From Saprospiraceae bacterium (lineage in GTDB: Bacteria; Bacteroidota; Bacteroidia; Chitinophagales; Saprospiraceae), in assembly GCA_027031185.1 (NCBI GenBank), contig JALVEF010000062.1, forward strand, positions 1 to 16,477: a stretch of DNA of 16,477 nucleotides. Reading direction: 5' to 3'. Both the position numbers and the translations under genes were made by a program. The notes beneath the pieces were generated by a model that was given only the letters and a program-made list of their open reading frames with translations, made no database searches and had not been told where the DNA came from. Positions 6,902-13,309 of the stretch are shown in pieces (within the stretch, counting starts at the first letter, position 1; each line of letters begins with the position of its first letter).

Positions 6902-7000
6902 GAGCTGCTTTCCTGCAACAAAACCTTGGAAAATGGTAGAAGGGTGCGCACCCTCCGGGCGCGCGTGTTCCGGCATAGGCGAAATTTGCCCGTCCGTTCG

Positions 7001-7654
7001 TCAGTGCTCCAAAGTCGGAGCGGCTAGGGCCCAGAGCGGGTCATCCGTGGGGATGGGCGCTTGCAGGAGGGGATAGCCGGGTATGGTGAGCGTATGGGCC
7101 AGCAGGTGGATGCTTCGGTCGCGATTGCCGCGCTTGGCGCCGTACTTCCAATCGCCTTTGACCGGGCAGCCGATGGCGCCAAACTGGGCGCGGATCTGAT
7201 GATGTCTGCCGCTCAGCAGGTGTATCCGGAGGAGCATGTAGTGGTCAAATTCTTTCAGGACCTCGTATTCCAATTTGCTGATCTTGCCGTCATCCCGCAC
7301 AAAACTTTTATTGACAGCGCCGTCTCTGACGAGGCGATGCGTCAGCCTTCCGCGCGGGGAGAGTGCGCAATTTTTTTCTACAAATGCCAGGTATGTTTTT
7401 TGCCATTTCCCTTGTTGCAGCTGGGCGGACAGGCGTCCGGCCACTGCCCCTGATCGCGCGAAGGCGATGAGTCCGGCGGCAGGCCGGTCCAAGTGGTGCA
7501 GCACAAATAGCGGGGCACCGGTGGTTTGTTCCAGATGCGCTTGTAGACTTGGGTCGCCGGACTTATCCGGGCGGGTAGGCATACCGAAAGGCTTGACGGC
7601 GACGAGAAGGTCTTCGTCTTCCCACAGGATGGTGACTTTATTCGACTTCTTCAT
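7001..7654 (-). CDS. RluA-type RNA pseudouridine synthase
   Basis: 217 aa from the ATG at 7654 (MKKSNKVTILWEDEDLL); ATGs at 7669 and 7663 would give up to five extra residues. The catalytic motif reads HHLDRPAAGLIAFAR with the nucleophilic Asp56; most relatives have HRLDR, so His replaces the first Arg. The second signature LLSGRHHQIRAQF (146-158) and GDWKYG follow, as in RluA/RluC enzymes. There is no N-terminal S4 domain, so this is a compact catalytic domain only. The enzyme isomerises uridine to pseudouridine in rRNA or tRNA; the site cannot be predicted. Its start overlaps the end of the small membrane-protein gene upstream by 17 bp, suggesting translational coupling. Confidence 0.88.
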   Translation of the reverse strand: MKKSNKVTILWEDEDLLVAVKPFGMPTRPDKSGDPSLQAHLEQTTGAPLFVLHHLDRPAAGLIAFARSGAVAGRLSAQLQQGKWQKTYLAFVEKNCALSPRGRLTHRLVRDGAVNKSFVRDDGKISKLEYEVLKEFDHYMLLRIHLLSGRHHQIRAQFGAIGCPVKGDWKYGAKRGNRDRSIHLLAHTLTIPGYPLLQAPIPTDDPLWALAAPTLEH

Positions 7655-7802
7655 AGTCCACATAATCACCGTCGCTGCCCGGGTCCTTTTTTTTCAGGAT
7701 GCGCGGGCGCTTTTTGTCTCCTTGGTAGCCCTCTTTGGCGGGGAGGAAGACCATCCGGTACAGGAGGGTGAACAGGAGAATATAGAGCAGCAGTTTTATC
7801 AT
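7638..7802 (-). CDS. 54-aa DUF4834-like small membrane protein
   Basis: Reads MIKLLLYILLFTLLYRMVFL at the N-terminus (one membrane helix, residues 1-20), a basic linker KKRPRILKKK (30-39) and the acidic end GDYVDYEEVE. Small Bacteroidota proteins of the DUF4834 family have this layout: one N-terminal helix, a variable charged middle and a C-terminal D/E-Y-V-D-Y/F-E-E-V motif. Function unknown. The ATG at 7802 is the only start that yields the helix. Its last 17 nt overlap the pseudouridine synthase start in another frame, which also supports its being real. Reading-frame length alone would miss it. Confidence 0.78.
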   Translation of the reverse strand: MIKLLLYILLFTLLYRMVFLPAKEGYQGDKKRPRILKKKDPGSDGDYVDYEEVE

Positions 7803-7864
7803 CGGCTGTGGTTTTCATCGGCCAATTTAAGGAAAAAACCGGCGCCGCTATACTGTCATCCCGT

Positions 7865-7907
7865 GCCGTTGGCGCCGGCACCGCCGCTCACCGGTCGCGC
7901 CAACGGC
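7865..7907 (-). terminator. GC-rich inverted repeat after the TMTC-like gene
   Basis: GCCGTTGGCGC (7865-7875) and GCGCCAACGGC (7897-7907) form a perfect 11-bp stem with a 21-nt loop. It begins 7 bp after the stop codon of the gene that follows on the minus strand. No U-tract follows, so termination is plausible but not certain. Confidence 0.45.
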
Positions 7908-7914
7908 GCGAAAA

Positions 7915-9924
7915 CTATTGTCCCTTATTTGTCTGCCGGCGGTTGATGACCTTGGGGTCGAGTCGCAAGGCCAAATTTTTGTAATAAGCCGCCTTCTCTG
8001 CATTGTTTGAAAGCGAGTAGGCGAGGCTGATATTGAGCGCCAGATCGGCATTGTCGGGCATCTTTTTCAGCGCGCGCTCCATATACGGTATGCCGAGGTC
8101 GGGCCGTCCGCCGGCGGCGTAGGCCACGCCGAGTAGGCGGAGGGTTTCGGGGTCTTCCGGCTTGAGCTTTTCGGCTTCTTTCAGGTAGGCCAGGGCCTTG
8201 TTGGGTTCGTTCTTTTTCTGGCCGTAATACAGGCCGGCCTGGCGGTATGCCAAGTGCAGATTGTTTAGGGCGTCGCGCCATCCGGGTTTGGTTCGAAGGG
8301 CTTGCTTGTAGGCATCAATGGCCTGCTCGTATTGTTCGAGATGAAGCAGGGCGTTGCCGCGGAGCAGCCAGGCATTGCTGTAATTCGGATGCTCTTTCAG
8401 GGCCACATCGAGATGGCGGAGGGCTTGTTGAGCCTTTGCGCGCCGGGCTGTGGCATCGGACAGGTGGGCCGCCTGTGCCAGGAGGACACCGGCAGCTGCA
8501 TTGCGGATTTTGGCGCTGCGGCGGGAGATTTTTACGTCCGTCAAGAATAGGGTTTCGTCATTTTTCCAAGCCGGATTGCGCGTGACGGTTTTGATGCCGA
8601 AGGCCAGGACGATGATCGCGGTGAGCGCCAAGGCGATTTTTTGCTTCTGTGTGCCGAAAAACCGGTCGGCCAGGCCCGCCATCACCAGCGCAAAGCCGAA
8701 AGATGGCATAAACAAAAAGCGCTCGGCCATGAAAGTCCCCACGGGAAAGAACAGGTTGGATACGATGGACAGGGAGGCAAAATAGCTGAAGATACCCAGG
8801 CTGATAAGCGGTTTTTGGCGCAGGTTTCTGATGCCCCACAGGATCAAGCCCAAGTTGAGCAGGATGCCCAGCCAGACGATGCCATCGCCAAAGGTCTTCA
8901 TAGAAATGTGGTGCGGATAGTAATCCGATGTCAGCGGATGAGGAAATACCAGCAGCCGGATATAGTCGGCCAGCGTGTAAAAAATCGTGGCCAATTTTTC
9001 GGTGGGCGAGAAGGGGACGTACCGGCCGTTGACGATTTTCAGGAAAGGATTGTTCATCAATTCCATCACCGGCCCGTTGTCTGTGCCGGCCAAGACTTGC
9101 GCGCGTTTGAGCAGGAAGGGCAGGACACCAAGGATAAGCGGTACGGAGTACTGTAGCCATTTTTTTACGTTGAAATTGCTGCGATACCGCTGCCCGAAGA
9201 GCCAAAAGGCAGCGGGAATAATGGCTACAAAGGTGATGGTGTTTTCTTTGGCAAAAATGGTGACACCCAAGAGGGCCGCCGCGAGCCAAAGTTTGCCGTA
9301 GTGACTTTTGCGATACGCTTTGAGTGCGATGGTCAGTGCCGCCAGGCTGCCGGCGAGCGCCAGAATTTCATCGGCGCCTTTGATATTGGCCACTACTTCG
9401 GTGTGTACCGGATGGGCTGTGAATAGCAGAGCGCCGAGCCAGGAGGCAAACTTCGATTGAGATTCGGCCCAATATGCTGTGATGGTACGCAGTGCCCGGT
9501 AAACCAGCATACAGGTCAGGATATACAACAGGACATTGACCAGGTGAAATACAAAGGGATTGTCCCCGAAGAGCTGCCACTCCAGGGTAAAGAGTATCAG
9601 CGACAGGGGCCGGTAGCGTCCGCCATGGACCAGCGCCGCTTTGCCTTCTTCCTTGAAAAACCCATAGAACGTATCCTTGGACCAAATCCCCGGGATGCCT
9701 TTGACGCCTTTTGTGGTGTACATGTTTTCGGTAATGACGATGGCGTCATCCTGGGCATACCGGTGCCCCAGCGTATTGGCGTAAAGCAATAAAGCGAGCA
9801 AACCGATGGTGAGCAGATGGAAGCGGGTATTTTGCCAGATGCCGGACGCCCCGGTCTGCGGCCGGGCCGGTTGGGTGGATGAGACGGCCGGTTGCTGCTT
9901 CTTGTTTTTCCCCTTCTTTGCCAT
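7915..9924 (-). CDS. TMTC-like GT-C glycosyltransferase fold membrane protein with C-terminal TPRs
   Basis: 669 aa from the ATG at 9924 (MAKKGKNKKQQ); upstream in-frame starts would only add residues read through a palindrome. After a basic N-tail, a first helix (36-52) leads to YAQDDAIVITEN, whose Asp59-Asp60 fit the loop-1 acidic motif of GT-C enzymes. Further TMTC-like landmarks are RPLSLILFTLEWQLFG (105-120), HPVHTEVVANIKGADEI (171-187), FAKENTITF (224-232), FPHPLTSDYYP (327-337) and MAERFLFMPSFGF (399-411). About ten membrane helices end near 445; TPR helices run from ~495 to 655 (NYSNAWLLRGNALLHLEQYE, then three more repeats). Eukaryotic TMTC proteins are O-mannosyltransferases using dolichol-linked mannose; a lipid-linked sugar donor is inferred here, acceptor unknown. 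TATCTTTA upstream is a weak -7 box. Confidence 0.78.
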   Translation of the reverse strand: MAKKGKNKKQQPAVSSTQPARPQTGASGIWQNTRFHLLTIGLLALLLYANTLGHRYAQDDAIVITENMYTTKGVKGIPGIWSKDTFYGFFKEEGKAALVHGGRYRPLSLILFTLEWQLFGDNPFVFHLVNVLLYILTCMLVYRALRTITAYWAESQSKFASWLGALLFTAHPVHTEVVANIKGADEILALAGSLAALTIALKAYRKSHYGKLWLAAALLGVTIFAKENTITFVAIIPAAFWLFGQRYRSNFNVKKWLQYSVPLILGVLPFLLKRAQVLAGTDNGPVMELMNNPFLKIVNGRYVPFSPTEKLATIFYTLADYIRLLVFPHPLTSDYYPHHISMKTFGDGIVWLGILLNLGLILWGIRNLRQKPLISLGIFSYFASLSIVSNLFFPVGTFMAERFLFMPSFGFALVMAGLADRFFGTQKQKIALALTAIIVLAFGIKTVTRNPAWKNDETLFLTDVKISRRSAKIRNAAAGVLLAQAAHLSDATARRAKAQQALRHLDVALKEHPNYSNAWLLRGNALLHLEQYEQAIDAYKQALRTKPGWRDALNNLHLAYRQAGLYYGQKKNEPNKALAYLKEAEKLKPEDPETLRLLGVAYAAGGRPDLGIPYMERALKKMPDNADLALNISLAYSLSNNAEKAAYYKNLALRLDPKVINRRQTNKGQ

Positions 9925-9987
9925 ACAAGCGATTTGCCGTAAAGATACGCAAGTCGCGCCTTCTGCGTGAAGAGGATGGCTATAGTT

Positions 9988-10033
9988 GGCCAAAGCACTT
10001 GTACGCACGCCCGTGCGTACAAGTGCTTTGGCC
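9988..10033. repeat. 46-bp near-perfect palindrome
   Basis: GGCCAAAGCACTTGTACGCACG (9988-10009, 22 bp) is followed by CC and its exact complement (10012-10033). It lies between the terminator of the coiled-coil gene and the TMTC-like gene, ending 64 bp upstream of that gene's ATG. No T-run adjoins it on the minus strand. Confidence 0.85.
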
Positions 10034-10038
10034 CGGGT

Positions 10039-10072
10039 AAAAAAACGGCGGCCCGGTAAGGAGCCGCCGTTT
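10039..10072 (-). terminator. Rho-independent terminator of the coiled-coil gene
   Basis: On the minus strand AAACGGCGGC, a 10-nt loop and GCCGCCGTTT are followed by four more T residues (seven in a row, 10039-10045). It is the best intrinsic terminator in the window. MITE B now separates it from the stop codon it serves; without the insertion it would lie about 20 bp after the stop. Confidence 0.85.
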
Positions 10073-10091
10073 GACGTTATGATGCGATCTT

Positions 10092-10099
10092 GATTATTT
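10092..10099. repeat. Target-site duplication of MITE B, left copy
   Basis: GATTATTT, identical to 10158-10165. Confidence 0.75.
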
Positions 10100-10157
10100 G
10101 TAACTGTTTAAGTACCCGCTGTTTTTGCGCTAAAAACAGGAGCACCAAAACAGTTAG
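10100..10157. mobile_element. MITE B: 58-bp internally deleted relative of MITE A
   Basis: Begins GTAACTGTTTAAGT and ends ACCAAAACAGTTAG; both ends carry the TAACTGTTT core of MITE A, but the outermost base at the right end is G instead of the expected C. Reversed, it equals the two ends of MITE A joined with 105 bp missing, apart from a few substitutions. The inner stem GTTTTTGCGCTAAAAAC makes it a near-complete hairpin. Perfect 8-bp repeats (GATTATTT) flank it, and the right copy contains the stop codon of the coiled-coil gene, so the gene stayed intact. Orientation is opposite to MITE A. Confidence 0.8.
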
Positions 10158-10165
10158 GATTATTT
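10158..10165. repeat. Target-site duplication of MITE B, right copy (contains a stop codon)
   Basis: GATTATTT; on the minus strand it reads AAATAATC, holding the last Lys codon and the TAA of the coiled-coil gene. Confidence 0.75.
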
Positions 10166-11146
10166 CAGCTTGAAACTGGTGCGTCCGGTGACATAACCTT
10201 TGTTGAAGATCTCAACTTCGTAAACACCCTTCATGAATTCCTGGCCCGGATTCCAGCCGATGCAGATATCACTGAGCGGCTTGTTGTCGTATTGGACTTC
10301 CACTTTTTTGGTGTAGCGGATCTCATCTCCGTTATCACTGGAAGTCAGGGTGCCGGAGCCGAGACTTTCGATGGCCATGGTTTCGCCCATTGGGTTGATG
10401 ATGCGGACGTAAAACACCTCTTTGCCCCCATCTGCTACGCGGTTGGCATCGGCGGTGAAGCAGATGTTGATTTTGTCCACACTGCGCGCATAGCGCTTTT
10501 TGACTTCTTTGCCGGATTTGCGAATCTTGACAGGGCGGACATCAATGTTGATGGCCTTGATGGCGGAGGCAGCGGTGACCTTTTTGTTGAGCACTTCGTT
10601 GGTGGATTCCAACTTTTGTTTTTGGGTCTCCAGCTCCTGTTTGGCCTGGGCGAGGGCTTCTTTTTCGGCAGAGGTCTTTTCAAGGTTTTCGGTGAGCATG
10701 GCCTTTTCCTTGGTCAGGCCTTCGTTGGCGGAGACCAATTGGGCATTTTGCTCTTTGAGCTGTTGGATTTCCTGGATGTATTGGGCGATTTGCGCGTTCA
10801 TATTGGCGATTTCTTCTCTCGCTTTTTTCAAATCGCGGCTGTTGCGAATCAAACGGGCAATCTTGCGTTTTTGTGCGGCCAGCTTTTCCTTTTGCTCGTC
10901 AATCTTGGCGTTCAATTCGGCATTGGTGGTGCGCATTTCGTCCAGTTGGGCATTGGCCTCGTTGAAGCTCGCCTCCAGCTCTTCATAAGCAGCTTGTTTG
11001 GCGGCATTTTCCTCTTCGATTGCCATTTTCTCACTCTTGAGCGTCCGTTGGCTGTTGTACAAATAACCACTCAAACCCAAGAGCGCCAAAATCATGATGA
11101 TAGCAGCTGTCATCAGGCCGCTATTAGACTTTGAAGTTGCATTCAT
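10160..11146 (-). CDS. Single-pass membrane protein with long coiled coil and C-terminal beta domain
   Basis: 328 aa from the ATG at 11146 (MNATSKSNSGLMTAA). One membrane helix at ~12-30 (IIMILALLGLSGYLY) leaves a short N-tail in the cytoplasm and the rest probably in the periplasm. Residues ~33-195 are a near-continuous coiled coil rich in Ala, Glu, Lys and Gln with heptad spacing of Leu/Ile. Residues ~205-328 look like a beta-sandwich: DKINICFTADANRVADGGKE, FYVRIINPMGETM, YEVEIFNKGYVTGRTSFKLK. It resembles uncharacterised Bacteroidota proteins often named chromosome-segregation-like only because of the coiled coil; I assign no function. MITE B lies directly behind the stop codon, followed by a strong terminator. 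Confidence 0.75.
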   Translation of the reverse strand: MNATSKSNSGLMTAAIIMILALLGLSGYLYNSQRTLKSEKMAIEEENAAKQAAYEELEASFNEANAQLDEMRTTNAELNAKIDEQKEKLAAQKRKIARLIRNSRDLKKAREEIANMNAQIAQYIQEIQQLKEQNAQLVSANEGLTKEKAMLTENLEKTSAEKEALAQAKQELETQKQKLESTNEVLNKKVTAASAIKAINIDVRPVKIRKSGKEVKKRYARSVDKINICFTADANRVADGGKEVFYVRIINPMGETMAIESLGSGTLTSSDNGDEIRYTKKVEVQYDNKPLSDICIGWNPGQEFMKGVYEVEIFNKGYVTGRTSFKLK

Positions 11147-11328
11147 TGTGTTGTTTTTTGTTGGTGTACCGCACGGCATGTCGTCGTAGGGCGGGACCGC
11201 CGGTACAGAAAGCGTGTTTCAAAAAGTGCGGCGGCAGTTTTGCTTTCAAACTCACCCTTGCCGCTCGTCCCGTGCGCTATTGAAACGGAAAAAGCCGGAA
11301 ATCCCCTAACTGTGGAGGCATATTTCCT

Positions 11329-11336
11329 TACCTTTG
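11329..11336 (+). promoter_or_regulatory. -7 promoter box upstream of the exonuclease/mvaD pair
   Basis: TACCTTTG matches TAnnTTTG and would give a leader of about 65 nt before the ATG at 11409. No TTTG -33 box stands at the right distance. Confidence 0.4.
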
Positions 11337-11373
11337 CTTCGTCCGCCTTGTACTGTGATAACGCCCGAAAGCG

Positions 11374-11381
11374 CAAAGGTA
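11374..11381 (-). promoter_or_regulatory. -7 promoter box facing the coiled-coil gene
   Basis: On the minus strand the same TACCTTTG octamer points left; with the following C it is an inverted copy of the 11329 box (9 bp each). The leader to the ATG at 11146 would be about 220 nt and contains a TGTACCG/CGGTACA stem (11165-11171/11201-11207). No -33 box seen. Confidence 0.3.
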
Positions 11382-11408
11382 GGTCTTTTTCATAATGCGT
11401 AACATGCT

Positions 11409-12179
11409 ATGGCACAAAACGATAATCTCTCCAATACATTGTTTTTGGACATAGAGACGGTGAGTGCTGTCTCCAGCTACGAAAATCTAAACCCGCGGCT
11501 CCAAAAACTGTGGAAAAAGAAGGCCGCTAATATCCTGCGCCAGCCAGTGGATGAGCTGGATGAGGAGACCGTCGCCAATGCCTACCGGGACCGGGCGGCC
11601 ATCTATGCCGAGTTTGGCCGGATCGTCTGCATTTCCGTGGGATTTGTCTTCCGGGACAAGGATACGAATGCACTCAACTTGCGCCTTCTGTCTTTTGCCA
11701 ACCGCGATGAAAAAGAGCTACTAAAAAGTTTTAGTGAATTATTGGATAAACGCTATAACAACCCGCTAAAGCATCGCATCTGCGGGCACAATATCAAAGA
11801 ATTTGACATCCCCTACATTTGCCGCCGGATGCTGGTGCGTAGCTTGCGCTTGCCAAAATTATTGGACTTGTCCGGCAAAAAGCCCTGGGAGACGGCGCAT
11901 CTCATTGATACGCTGACGATGTGGAAATTCGGCGATTACAAGCACTATACTTCGCTGGACTTGCTGACGGCTGTATTTGATATTCCCTCGCCCAAAGATG
12001 ATATTGATGGCAGCCAGGTGGGGCGGGTCTTTTATGATGAGGCGCAAGATGAAGGATTGAAGCGAATTGCCGGATATTGTGAAAAAGACGTCGAGGCGAC
12101 GGCACGCTTGTATATGCGCATGTCGCTCATAGAAGAAGAAATCACAAAAAGTGAGTCCAAAACCACATGGAAGACCTGA
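11409..12179 (+). CDS. DEDDy 3'-5' exonuclease (PolB-exo2-like)
   Basis: 256 aa, cytoplasmic. Exo I: LFLDIETVSA with Asp14 and Glu16. Exo II: GHNIKEFDIPYICRRM with Asp133 (126-141). Exo III: YCEKDVEATARLYMRM, where Tyr223 and Asp227 make it a DEDDy enzyme. These four acidic residues bind the two metal ions that cut nucleotides from DNA or RNA 3' ends. The protein is a stand-alone exonuclease domain without a polymerase, like the Bacteroidota proteins annotated as predicted PolB-like exonucleases (DNA_pol_B_exo2). The actual substrate is not known. The 3' end overlaps the mvaD start by 13 bp, so the two are translated from one message. Confidence 0.85.
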   Translation: MAQNDNLSNTLFLDIETVSAVSSYENLNPRLQKLWKKKAANILRQPVDELDEETVANAYRDRAAIYAEFGRIVCISVGFVFRDKDTNALNLRLLSFANRDEKELLKSFSELLDKRYNNPLKHRICGHNIKEFDIPYICRRMLVRSLRLPKLLDLSGKKPWETAHLIDTLTMWKFGDYKHYTSLDLLTAVFDIPSPKDDIDGSQVGRVFYDEAQDEGLKRIAGYCEKDVEATARLYMRMSLIEEEITKSESKTTWKT

Positions 12180-13261
12180 AAGATATTTTTTCTCCGGCGC
12201 CTGCCGAGGTGCCGGCGGACAAGTACGAAGCCGGTAGTGTACACTGGCAAAGCCCCTCTAATATCGCCATCATCAAGTATTGGGGCAAGCGCCCGGTGCA
12301 GCTGCCCCAAAACCCCTCGTTGAGCCTGACGCTCACCAATGCCCGGACAGAGACCCGGCTGTCCTATGAGCCCAAGGACAGTGACGGTATGGAGCTGGAA
12401 TTCTTTTTTGACGGGGAGCCGGCACCGCGGTTTCGCGAGCGCGTCCTGCACTATCTCGAGTCTGTCAAGACGTATTTGCCCTTCCTGGAGCGCTTCAGGC
12501 TCACCGTACAGACGGTCAATTCGTTTCCGCATTCGGCGGGTATCGCGTCCTCGGCATCGGCGATGAGCGCGTTGGCACTGTGCCTGTGCAGTATGGAAGA
12601 CAAGCTGTTTGGCAGCTTGTCTGATGACAGCTTGTTTGACAAGAAGGCATCCTTTTTGGCACGGCTGGGTTCGGGTAGTGCGGCGCGCTCCATATTCGGA
12701 TATGCAGCACTATGGGGGCAGGCCTCCCGGGTGCCGGAATCGTCGGATCTTTTTGCGGTTTCTTTGGAGGACAGATTGCACCCCGTGTTTAAGAACTTCC
12801 ACGATGATATTCTGATCGTCAGTGCGGATGAAAAACCGGTCTCGTCCCGGGCCGGCCATCAACTCATGGATACCAATCCGTATGCACCGGCCCGCTATGC
12901 ACGGGCGAAACAGCGCCTGGATAAATTGCTGGATGCACTGTCTGCGGGCGATGTGGCGCGCTTTGGCCAAATCGCCGAGCAAGAGGCCCTGGAACTGCAC
13001 GGTCTGATGATGACGTCCGAACCGCCTTATTTACTGATGCAACCGGAGACGGTGGCTATCATAGAGAGATTGCGTCGCTATCGCGAACGCGAGGATATTC
13101 CCGTTTTCTTTACCCTGGATGCGGGACCCAATGTGCACCTGCTTTATCCCGAAGAGGTCATCGCCGATGTGCGCGGCTTTTTGCAGGAAGAGCTCGCACC
13201 GTATTTGCTCAATAATACTTTTATCCCTGACTTTGTGGGTGAGGGGCCGGAAGAGGTTTGA
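12167..13261 (+). CDS. mvaD: Diphosphomevalonate decarboxylase
   Basis: 364 aa GHMP-kinase-fold enzyme. It converts mevalonate diphosphate and ATP to isopentenyl diphosphate, CO2, ADP and phosphate, the last step of the mevalonate route to isoprenoids. Motifs in order: SPSNIAIIKYWGKR (29-42, substrate-binding Lys/Tyr/Trp), NPSLSLTL (49-56), the phosphate loop SFPHSAGIASSASAMSALA (119-137), GSGSAARSIFGYAALW (168-183) and FFTLDAGPNVHLLY (314-327) with the catalytic Asp318. The family usually has a tighter loop with T-A-A-G-L instead of H-S-A-G-I, a variant I take to be lineage-specific. The N-terminus is ~15 residues longer than in many bacteria. It overlaps the exonuclease gene and no other mevalonate gene is in view. 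Confidence 0.93.
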   Translation: MEDLKDIFSPAPAEVPADKYEAGSVHWQSPSNIAIIKYWGKRPVQLPQNPSLSLTLTNARTETRLSYEPKDSDGMELEFFFDGEPAPRFRERVLHYLESVKTYLPFLERFRLTVQTVNSFPHSAGIASSASAMSALALCLCSMEDKLFGSLSDDSLFDKKASFLARLGSGSAARSIFGYAALWGQASRVPESSDLFAVSLEDRLHPVFKNFHDDILIVSADEKPVSSRAGHQLMDTNPYAPARYARAKQRLDKLLDALSAGDVARFGQIAEQEALELHGLMMTSEPPYLLMQPETVAIIERLRRYREREDIPVFFTLDAGPNVHLLYPEEVIADVRGFLQEELAPYLLNNTFIPDFVGEGPEEV

Positions 13262-13270
13262 ATGCTCAGC

Positions 13271-13309
13271 GGCAGATAAACGGCTTGGCAAACCGGGGGG
13301 TTATCTGGC
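13271..13309. terminator. Possible bidirectional terminator between mvaD and the permease operon
   Basis: CAGATAA (13273-13279) and TTATCTG (13301-13307) pair exactly, with an inner imperfect stem CGGCTT/AAACCG. It fills the 39-bp gap between two convergent stop codons and covers the dppC stop. No U-tract is present. Confidence 0.4.

Larger units (their letters stand above)
6430..7000. other. 571-bp non-coding region rich in hairpins and repeats
   Basis: No reading frame here has a recognisable protein. The stretch holds a purine-rich run built from GCAAAGG/GGCAATGC-like words (6548-6625), two long direct repeats, a REP-like hairpin (6637-6656), a GGGGCT/AGCCTC stem (6677-6690), TGCATT-GGTT-AATGCA (6780-6795), a GC-rich terminator-like stem (6847-6864) and the perfect palindrome AGGGTGCGCACCCT (6941-6954). 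Confidence 0.7.

Noticed and set aside
6634..6951. Open frames of about 100 aa on both strands in the repeat-rich intergenic region
   Set aside because: Low-complexity translation, no family motif, built across direct repeats and hairpins; frames on opposite strands cover the same DNA.
8558..9289. 243-aa alternative frame inside the TMTC-like gene
   Set aside because: Out-of-frame shadow of a gene with strong membrane-protein and TPR features.
9925..10008. 28-residue N-terminal extension of the TMTC-like protein
   Set aside because: The extension would be encoded partly in a 46-bp palindrome and contains no transmembrane or conserved part; the ATG at 9924 starts a typical basic N-tail.
10292..11134. 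Long plus-strand open frame (280 aa) opposite the coiled-coil gene
   Set aside because: Its Phe/Leu/Gly-rich composition is the mirror of Lys/Glu/Gln codons in a coiled coil; no motif and the minus-strand gene is clearly real.
11147..11408. Possible small gene on the minus strand before the coiled-coil protein
   Set aside because: Frame (77 aa) has no recognisable feature and spans the likely promoter and a structured leader; treated as non-coding.
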